From positions 101,394,151 to 101,458,150 of the forward strand of contig OV884060.1 of NCBI GenBank assembly GCA_930367215.1: 64,000 nucleotides of DNA, written 5' to 3'. The position numbers and the translations under genes are program-made. The notes beneath the pieces are model-generated. The model was not told the origin of the DNA, did no database searches, and saw only the letters and a program-made list of their open reading frames with translations. Shown here one piece after another: positions 55,986 through 64,000 of this stretch (position 1 is the first letter of the stretch; every line of letters starts with the position of its first letter). The DNA comes from Pollenia angustigena (Eukaryota; Arthropoda; Insecta; Diptera; Polleniidae).

Positions 55986-56103
55986 TCAGTTGTTATAATC
56001 GAAACCCGGTTATGGTTCTAAGAAGTTGAACCTTGGTTCAAGTATAGCCTTACAATATTATGACGCCAATTAAGTCGTCTATCTAAAGGCTCAAATAAAC
56101 CAC

Positions 56104-56235
56104 ACATGGACGCAGAGAAAAACATGTTTAAGTGCCATAAGATGTTAAGAGGGAACCATAATATGGTTGTGGCTTCTTGATTAAGGATTAATTTGATGGT
56201 TAAATAAAACATTATATGTTAAAACATTTCTTTAA
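56104..56235. mobile_element. CACGCAGAGAAAAA-family MITE fragment
   Basis: GGACGCAGAGAAAAACATGT, GGAACCATAATATGGTTGTG and AACATTATATGTTAAAACAT match the ends and internal units of the family. The right end is lost or diverged. Confidence 0.55.
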
Positions 56236-56734
56236 AAATAGTTTTATTGCGTGTGACATTACAACAACTCTCATCTTTGATGGTACCAAAATAGAAAATG
56301 TGGGACCTTCAAATGTAACCAAACGCCAACTAACTTATAGATTCAAAGAACAGCTGATTGATTTCAATTTATAATTAATTTGAAGAGTAAAGCCATTTTG
56401 AAGTGGTAATATAATTCACAAAACAAATGCTATTGAATAGCTTTATTTTTACAGGCCTACTTTAATTGATATTTATACAAACTATAAACTAAAAATGGTT
56501 TTTTTAGAATTTGTATGAATTTCTTAAAGAATAATATTTTTTTTTTTAATATGTAGTCTAAACTTTTCATCTAAATAAAGTATATTAACGGTCCAAATAT
56601 TATTGACATTTTGTTTTCTATACATGTCAGCCGCTACACTAGTTTTAAGTTGAGAATATTAGTTCTGATTTTAGTTATTATTTCTGAATATGCGCCATTA
56701 TATTTTGTAGAAGTTTTTTTTTATTTGGATGAAT

Positions 56735-57090
56735 AAAGGACCGAAGGTAAAAGGGTATTTATAAGTTTGTCATTTCTTTTGTTATTTCAATAATATTAAT
56801 CTAAGGCCTTACAAGGTATACTTATATATTCTGGGTTCTTATGAGTAGCGAAATTGTTTTAGCGGTGTCAGTCTGTCTGTTAAAAAGCGGTTGGTATATT
56901 TTTGTGTCCACTATGCAACATTCAATTTACATATTTACCCTGATAAGTTCCAAAAATCCCTTGTTTTTTTCTGAATATCTAAAGAACGACATAAGCCACA
57001 GTTTCCAAAAGTACAAGCATCTAAGTTATCAATGCATAAGTTCAGAAGAAATGTTGGCGCATTTTTAAAGAAATGTATGTATACACCGAA
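56735..57090 (+). mobile_element. mini-me-like head
   Basis: ACCGAAGGTAAAAGGGTATT, ATAAGTTTGTCATTTC, TATATATTCTGGGTTCTTATGA-type sequence and GTGTCAGTCTGTCTGTT at about 56865 match the order seen at 61.3 kb. The frame 56841-57068 is a translation of this repeat. Confidence 0.6.
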
Positions 57091-57495
57091 TGAAACTAAA
57101 TTTACAACAAAGCGTTACCTTCGTAACACTTATTAAGTTCTAGTGCATTACATTCATAAATACAGCTAAAATTTAATTACTTTTAAAAAAGGATATATGG
57201 CAGGTAGACATGTCCTTGCGCCGAATGCAAGAATGCCAATTTTACAGCCAGGCACCAACTTTTGATACATTCCGATACAAATGTAGATAAAATTTAACTT
57301 TTAATTTCTGGATGTATGGGAGGTAGGCATATCCTTGCAACGATTTTTTTCAAATTGAATACTTTTCTTAGCTTAGACATAAAGTATCAGTATACCCAAT
57401 TTCATCGTTGTACGATAACTGCTCTAATTACCCCGTCGTTCTTGCGTTAAAAACGGCTGTGGGTTACTCTTTACGGGGCAATGTTAATTCATTGC

Positions 57496-57765
57496 ACGCA
57501 AAGAAAAAATATGGTTGGGCATGGTTGCGGCAACAACACTATGTTTATTGTAACAATATTGTTGTCGTACGCAAATAATTTTAATTTTTTTTATATCAAC
57601 AATATTTTAGTTACTGTAAACATTTTAATGATGATAACTTTGAAAACATATTATATAACTCATAACCATTTTATGATAACTTTATAAACGTGCAATCATA
57701 GTATGCTTAAGATGCAATCAAAATATCTTTACTCTAACAATATTCTGCTATCACCATTTGTAAAA
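57496..57765. mobile_element. CACGCAGAGAAAAA-family MITE, left part
   Basis: Starts CACGCAAAGAAAAAATATGG and matches, inverted, bases 33975-34339 (GGTTGGGCATG, ACAATATTGTTGTCGTACGC, CACCATTTGTAAAA). The match stops where LINE sequence begins. Bases 60055-60165 (AATATGGTGACTAC, ACCACAACCATGTTTTTTTT) may be the far end. Confidence 0.65.
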
Positions 57766-57769
57766 AGTT

Positions 57770-59422
57770 ACAAACAAGAATTAACACTAAATCTTAACTT
57801 AATGCAGCCAGGACACGGTCGGAGAAAATTGTGCTGAGAGAAGCCTACAGTCAACAAGACAAACTGGTAAAACGAAGCGCTACAAGATGCGCAAAAAGCT
57901 GCGGTAGAGCACAGACTGAAAGATCTGTATGCAATCACTAAAAACTTCGCAACAACAAAGCCTCTACAGAACATCGAGGGAGTGCTGACAACAGTCCGGA
58001 CGGAACAACTTGAAATATGGAGACAACCCTATTCCAGCTTGCTGTCCAATCCATCCCTTGCTGCCGAAAACTTATGTACTTGTACCCACCATTATGTAAG
58101 ACAAGATATCCCGACTGAGGCTCCCGAATTTTACGAAATATTAAGCGCTGTCTCGTCTTTAAAATCAAATAAGGCTTCTGGAGCAGGTCACATAGCAGTA
58201 TTATCGTCAATATCCCTAAAATAGGAGACCTTACGGAATGTCAAAATTGGAGAGGTATAACCATTCTTAGTGTAGTAAACAAAATCATAGCACACATTGT
58301 AAACAAAAGATTGTTGCAGGCTATATTGCCGGAACTCCGGCATGGGCAAGTATGGTTCCGTCCACAGAAGTCTTGCACTGATTAAATCAACATATTGCGT
58401 AAGATTGCGGAACAGTCTAACGAGTGGCAATCACCTCTGTATATGGTCTTTATCGACTTCGAGAAAGCTTTCGATACCTTAAGGCACGATGCGATATGGA
58501 GCGCTCTTACTTGCAAGGGTGTTCCACCAAGACTTATAAGTGTTATCCAATCGCTATATAAGGATTCTTGCTGCCGAGTCGTGCGTGACAATGCCCTAAG
58601 CAACCGATTCGACGTACCGCTTCGACGTAATTACGGGAGGCAGACAAGGATGCGTATTATCGCCATTGCCTGTTCAATATTGTGCTTGACGGTATTATGC
58701 GAAATGCAACTCGAGCTTGCAGAGAAATAAGATGGGGCCTAAATAAATGCCTTGAATGCCTAGAATATGCAGATGACATCTGGTTGCTGTTACATAACCA
58801 CAGAGATATGGTGGCGAAACTAGTCTATAGAGATTGAAGCCGCAAAGGCCGGTCTTAAGATAAACACCACCAACAGCATGCGATGTAATACTATTAACTT
58901 TGACAAGTCTAAAATACGCAACGTTGAACTAGACGATGTAACATCTTTTTGCTACCTTGGTAGCATAATTACAAACACTGGCGGCTCTATCAATGATGTG
59001 GTATACCCAATATGTAAAGCCAAGCATGTTAAGTAATATATGGATATCAACAGTTATCTCTTTGAACACCAAGATTCAGTTGTTTAACACCTGTGTGATA
59101 TCCGTGCTCATATATGCCAGTGAGACGTGCAGGTATAGCTTTGGATTAGAACTAATCAACAACCAATCCAGATTGAAATCCTGCATCGCAAACCACGTTG
59201 GATTGGCCATACGTTGCGCAGGAGACACAGCAAAAGCCGCCATCGACTGGACACTCCAGGGTAGTACAAGAAGAAGAGGCCGCCAATTGCACACATGGGG
59301 GCAAAGTGGTCTTAGTTGGAGAGAAATTAAATATAAAGCATCGCATAGAACTGAATGGAATCCTTTTGTGGTGGCCCTTTGTTCCTTATAGGAACCACAG
59401 GACATAATAATAATAATAATTT
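57770..59422 (+). pseudogene. RTE-like LINE, 5' truncated, frameshifted
   Basis: Frames in order read EHRLKDLYAITKNFATTKPL, DIPTEAPEFYEILSAVSSLK then SNKASGAG (RT motif with K-NKA-G), GDLTECQNWRGITILSVVNK, then LRHGQVWFRPQKSCTD, MVFIDFEKAFDTLRHDAIWS (first catalytic D), LYKDSCCRVVRDN, LEYADDIWLLL (catalytic YADD, about 58766), VTSFCYLGSIITNTGGSIND, LFNTCVISVLIYASETC, RRRGRQLHTWGQSGLSWREI and WNPFVVALCSL. This order and the C-terminal RxGRxxxTWxxxL block fit RTE-type or related Diptera LINEs. At least four frameshifts or stops occur. The 3' end is ACATAATAATAATAATAAT, a microsatellite-like tail. The endonuclease part is missing. Confidence 0.75.
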
Positions 59423-59482
59423 GTAAAATAAATTTGTATCAGTTGTGTCGTTTGTTTTAAATATATGGATAACTTATAAATT

Positions 59483-59703
59483 TGTTATGATTAATATGAT
59501 AATAATATGATTACTTCTTAAATTATTATGATTAACAGGACAATGATATGATCACTTCTTAACATATTATGATTAATATGATAATAATATGAATACTTCT
59601 TAACTTATTATGATTAACATGACAATAATATGATTACTTCTTAACTTATTATGATTAACAGCATAATAATATGATTAAGGGAAAACTATTATGATTAAAT
59701 ATT
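59483..59703 (+). repeat. 41-bp minisatellite, about 5.4 copies
   Basis: ATGATTAA recurs at 59487, 59528, 59569, 59610, 59651 and 59691: steps of 41, 41, 41, 41 and 40. The unit includes ATGAYAATRATATGATTACTTCTTAAC-type sequence, shown here in consensus parts ATAATATGATTACTTC and TTATTATGATTAA. The words resemble the internal units of the CACGCAGAGAAAAA family. Confidence 0.85.
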
Positions 59704-61014
59704 ACGAATTTATTTGGTCATAATAAAAAAGAATTATCAATTTTTATTGTAACTAAAACTCTATGCACATTTTATATACATACATATTTACTTACTGATC
59801 TTTTTAAACTTTTTATAACTTACTCTGTATGTCATTATTTAATCTCCTCCTTTTACCTGCTCAATAGTTATAACTTAATTAAAATAATTTTTGTTAAATC
59901 TTAAAGTATTTTTTTTTCTTATTATGCTTAACTGTTAAACAAATAACTATGTCCGCTCTTCTATTAGTATAAAAAACTTTTGTTTTGTTATAGAAGCTAC
60001 CAACTTATAAATAAATAAATAAATAAATAAATTAGTAAAAAAAAAAATAAATAAATTAGTAATATGATTGAATAATATTCGTAATATGGTGACTACAATC
60101 ATGAATCTTATCGTAATATGTTGCTCTTAGAATGTGTTTACCACAACCATGTTTTTTTTTGAGGTTAGAAAAAAATTTGATTCCAAAAATTTTTCTGTCT
60201 TGTACTATGATGTCAAGTTCTCATGTAGCTAAAACAACACCCTATACATTCAAGAATAATTTGGCCCCTTTCGTACCAGTTATTAAATGATCGTATCAAC
60301 ACCACTGTTTTTCCTCTGTTAAAAATGTATAAAAATTTCGTGTGAAATAAAATTTAAACATGAACATACGACATACATCCACAATAATCTAAGAAGTATG
60401 ATACGAAAATTTCGATATATTTTTAGAAAATGTAAAGAAAAAGAAGCATTGAACTCAACATTAAAAAAATTCTATTGACTTTCAATTTAAGCATAAAATG
60501 TGTTGATATATTGTTAAAATGAATCTACAAAAAAAAAAAAAAAATACAACAATAATAATGAAAGCAAAATACATACATGACAAACACATACTTTTACATC
60601 GGTAAAATGCATTCAACCAGTAAGAACAAATACGTGTAGAATATGAAGGAATGCTTGTAGCAAAAAAAGTATACATTTAGTATGTATTTATGTACATAAT
60701 GGAAATTGGCTACTTTCTAAAGTACGAGTATGTACATATAAAAAAACAAACATTTTTAGAAGAAAAAAATAAAGAACAACAATAAGTAGAATAATACAAG
60801 AAAAACAACATTAAAGTGGTATTTACCATTGTGCTACATTGTATTAAAAGATTGTGGGAAAAATTTGTAAAGAACAATCGCAAAATTCACAATAAAAATT
60901 ATATCTTCTTTTATTCAACGACATTCACTTTATTACTGGGCCAAGCTCTGGTTGATTGTGGGCTTGCTAGGGAATTTATTGTTTGCATATTTCGTTAAAA
61001 ATAATTGGCTTAAT
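59704..61014. other. No gene; simple repeats
   Basis: A (TAAA)n tract lies at about 60008-60056 and an A run at 60530-60543. Bases 60055-60165 resemble the far end of the CACGCAGAGAAAAA MITE. Nothing else is supported. Confidence 0.4.
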
Positions 61015-62415
61015 TATGCCCTTCACCGAAGGTAAAATGCTGTATATACGTTTGTCATTCCGTATTTAATTTATAAAATATTGATCTTAGACCTTATGAA
61101 GTATATATATTCTGGGTCCTCATGGGGAGCCAAATCGATTTAACGATGTTCGTCTGACCGTTGAAAAAGGTTTTCCAAAGACCCCAGATATGATGGGGAC
61201 TTGGGAGTTATAAATGCCGGAATTGTTTGCCATTGAAATTCCGTCCACAATGGCTGAGATAAGATCAAAAAACCACGACTACCTCAAATTTGATCTAAAA
61301 ATCCCTTATTGTTGTTATTTTTATACCCTTCACCGAAGGTAGAAAGGGTATATATAAGTTTGTCATTCCGTTTGTAATTTCAACAATATTGATCTAAGGC
61401 CCTATAAAGTATATATATTCTGGGTCCTTATGAGGAGCGAAGTTGATTTAACCATGTCCGTCTGTCCGTTGAAATGGATTTTCCGAAGACCCCATATATG
61501 ATGGGGGCCAGGTTATTATACATTTATGTCACATATAGTCCGGAATTGTTTGCTATTGAAATTCAGCAAGATCGGTCCACAAATGGCTGAGATATGAGCA
61601 AAAAACCACGACTACCTCTAATTTTTCCCAAAAGTCCCTTGTGGTTGTTGTATTTCTATTACTTTTTTCTGTATATCTGGGGAACGGCAATTACCAAAGT
61701 TTCCAAATTAGGTACACACATTAAGGTTGCCAATACACACCATCCTACAAAATGTGGGCGGGATTGGAGAAGTGGGCGTGGTACCTCCCGTACAAAAAAA
61801 ATTAAAAATTGTATAAAAACCTAAATTTTAGGGCTGCCATATGTCCTATGGATATGGCTTACATACCAAAATATCGGATAGTAGAACATATTTTATAAAG
61901 AACGCGGAAAAATCGGTTCAGATACAAAAAAGTTATGACCAAAATTAAAAAATGCCTGAGTTATAACCGAAATACTGAATTTCCAAAAATTACTCTTCTT
62001 ATACCCTTCACCGAAGGTAAAAAGGGTATATATAACTTTGTCATTCTGTTTGTAATTTCTACAATATTGATCCTACACCCTATAAAGTATATATATTCTG
62101 GGTCCTTATGAAAAGCGAAGTTCAAAACCGGTTGTCTCTTATTCGGGCCATATTTCATTTTAATGATATTCAAACAACGTTCGTTTATGGTTCAGTCGTC
62201 CAGGGGGTTGAGTTTAGAAACTGTTAGTCCTCTGGTTCAAATCTTGGTTTTTCAAAGAGAATTTTTTTTTTTAATTTGTATGTTCTAAAAACGATTTTAA
62301 AAAAATATTTACCAGTTTTGTTTGGTATTTGTCTAGTTGCTCTGTATTCTGCTCGCACAATGGTGAAGGGTATATAAGATTCGGCACAGCCGAATATAGC
62401 ACTCTTACTTGTTTA
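61015..62415 (+). mobile_element. Stacked mini-me-like copies, three heads and one tail
   Basis: Three heads start at about 61015, 61321 and 61999, each reading CCTTCACCGAAGGT, GTTTGTCATTC, TATATATTCTGGGTCCT and AGCGAAGTT or similar. The second has ACCATGTCCGTCTGTCCGTT. After the second come CACGACTACCTC, GTGGGCGGGATTGG and GGGCGTGGTACC. A single tail follows: GGTGAAGGGTATATAAG and the hairpin ATTCGGCACAGCCGAAT (62379-62395), then ATAGCACTCTTACTT. The layout suggests copies truncated or inserted into each other. Frames at 61594-62173 are repeat translations. Confidence 0.7.
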
Positions 62416-62446
62416 TTTTATTATTATGTGAGCACAGCAGCACTTA

Positions 62447-62570
62447 CCCTTCACATCAGGGGATTCGGTATTTTTGTACAATAAGTTAGTCGTATCTATT
62501 GTAATTTCTACAACATTGGTATTAAACTATATAAAGTTATATATTCTAGATTTAAAGACGTCGCGACGTA
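62447..62570 (+). mobile_element. Diverged mini-me-like head
   Basis: ACCCTTCACATCAGGG, GTAATTTCTACAACATTGGT and TATATAAAGTTATATATTCT follow the order of the heads at 61.3 and 62.0 kb but are strongly diverged. Confidence 0.45.
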
Positions 62571-63478
62571 CGTAGTTTTTATGGGTTTTCTCACCTTGAA
62601 AACTAAAACCCTTCAAATTTTGCTCACTGAACAATGCTCAGTTATCATGAATTACCATGAGTATTTTAAAATTTTATTAAAAAAAAAACCTTCAAAGTGG
62701 TTATCAAAATTAAATTTTTGATCTTAAATATGACTTCCAATACATTTTTATCTAAAATGGTACAATCCAAAAAATTAAAAATATTTATGTTTTTTAAAAT
62801 CACGAACCTTAAAAATTGTTTTTATTAAACAATAGTAAAGAGTATATACGATTAGGCGAAACCATATATAACATTCTAACTTCTTTTTTTTATATAGCAA
62901 ACAAGTGCAAGAATATTTTTTTTTTTATTAAATAGAAAGTATTTTTTTTTATTTCCTGTAAAAAGGGAATTTCACAAACTCAAAAGAGAAAATATGTCTA
63001 AGATTTTTTTAAAATAATTGTTAATTTTTAAATTCCTGTATTTTATTAACAATTGGGACTTCATTGTTCTGGGAGGAGACTGGGGCAGAAGCTCTTTTTT
63101 AAGAAGGTATGCGACTGATTTAAAAATGTTATCACTTGTTATCCTTGGATATTTTATAATAAAATATTAGTACAAATTTTTATAAATATTGAGTATTTGT
63201 TATTTCTAAGGGATAAGATAAAATAATATAAGAAACGGTTTTAGTTTTTGCTTTTTATATTGTTAAGATAAAAAAAAACCCTTAAAAATTCATGTCTGTA
63301 CTTTTATTTTTTGTCCTATATAGACGAATTAGCCCGTGTAATTCTGGTTGAAGTCTAACACCAACATTCTTGGGCTTATTAACAAATACCAACACAAACT
63401 TTAAATACTCCTATAAAGTGGGCTGGCGCAAAATATTAATTGCATATTATTCGAAAATGTTATAAATAGTACATAGGT
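62571..63478. other. No gene recognised
   Basis: AT-rich, with many A and T runs. GATTAGGCGAAACCATATAT near 62850 resembles a decayed mini-me tail. Confidence 0.3.
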
Positions 63479-64000
63479 ACATTAGACCGACTCACCCTTT
63501 ATGGGCAAACAAAAAAACTTTTTAATTTTTCATGAATGACCAAATGCAATAGATATTTAGGAATTCTTTGATTCTGCATTAAAACATTTTTAAAATCTAA
63601 CCTCAAGCTCGAGATAGCGAGATGTTTATGACAGTTTTTTATGCTTTTCAATTCGAATTAATGAAAATTTAAATAACTAAAACCCTTTTTCCGATTTTCA
63701 TTTCCAATACGTCGTCAGGAAGGCGTTGACTACCGCTTGAGATATTAGTCAAAAATTGACTCTTACCTGTACTATTTATCTTGCTTTTTTATAACATTAA
63801 TTTAGACATCATTGAAATCCCATTTTAAGACCACTAAAAGAATATATTAAATTAATCCGTTCATGACCAACGTTTTTAACATTATTATTTTTAATTTATG
63901 AAAAATACTATTTTTTGTAAACCTTTTTTTGATGATAGAGCCAAAATATTTTGGGAATCTTCAAAAAACATATCAAAGTTATTTTTGAGGGGAGTGCATG
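63479..64000. repeat. ACATTAGACCGACTC-family repeat, cut by the window end
   Basis: Starts GTACATTAGACCGACTCACC as at 6241, and includes AATATTTTGGGAATC with AACATATCAAAG near the end, as at 6291-6330. The right end lies beyond base 64000. Confidence 0.5.

Noticed and set aside
59483..59703. CRISPR-like array
   Set aside because: Regular 41-bp units lack distinct repeat and spacer parts, and the context is eukaryotic; it is a minisatellite.

Overview
The window reads as repeat-dense, AT-rich nuclear DNA of a dipteran insect. The evidence is the mix of degraded fly-type non-LTR retrotransposons (jockey-like, RTE-like), mariner-, pogo-, hAT-, PIF/Harbinger- and piggyBac-like DNA elements, mini-me/DINE-like repeats, and very many short terminal-inverted-repeat (TIR) elements. 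The species cannot be named from this sequence. I found no intact host protein gene, no rRNA and no convincing functional tRNA. Almost every open frame is a chance frame in AT-rich DNA or a broken transposon gene.

Layout. 1-710: 3' end of a jockey-like LINE on the minus strand, cut just after its RT catalytic motif. 1.9-5.1 kb: a TTAA-flanked piggyBac-type element holding a broken mariner transposase, a LINE tail and a nested foldback cluster. 5.2-14.7 kb: a series of short TIR elements, one of them pogo-like and one Harbinger-like. 15.0-16.15 kb: a mini-me/Helitron-like repeat with internal tandem repeats. 16.3-18.0 kb: a TA-flanked element carrying a spliced, broken DUF4806-type gene. 20.2-20.7 and 23.2-24.5 kb: hAT elements. 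25.2-27 kb: an element nested in an element. 27.7-29.9 kb: a MITE, mini-me pieces and a tRNA-derived SINE. 32.9-34.4 kb: a mariner scrap and a mini-me copy split by two MITEs. 34.9-38.1 kb: a hAT-like element holding a LINE that is itself split by two TIR elements. 38.6-43.4 kb: hAT elements, a three-deep nest, a pogo-like element with its DNA-binding domain, and hairpin MITEs. 44-47 kb: a motif-phased repeat and a MADF/BESS-like scrap. 47.3-52.4 kb: two LINE fragments around a hAT element that holds a Myb/SANT-like gene and a HARBI1-like scrap. 53.4-57 kb: MITE and mini-me pieces and simple repeats. 57.5-60.2 kb: an RTE-like LINE inside a MITE, with a 41-bp minisatellite. 61-62.6 kb: stacked mini-me copies. 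63.5 kb to the end: a repeat running out of the window.

The genes do not form a working pathway. What the window records is the order of transposition. Several insertions can be proved within the window because a related copy keeps the unfilled target site: a pogo-like MITE inside another MITE, and two MITEs inside one mini-me copy. In the 36-38 kb LINE, removing two inserted elements with one copy of each target duplication restores the reading frame. The least ordinary items are the DUF4806-bearing TA/CCCA element, the hAT element holding remains of both Harbinger proteins, and the foldback cluster with RNA polymerase III B-box sequences.
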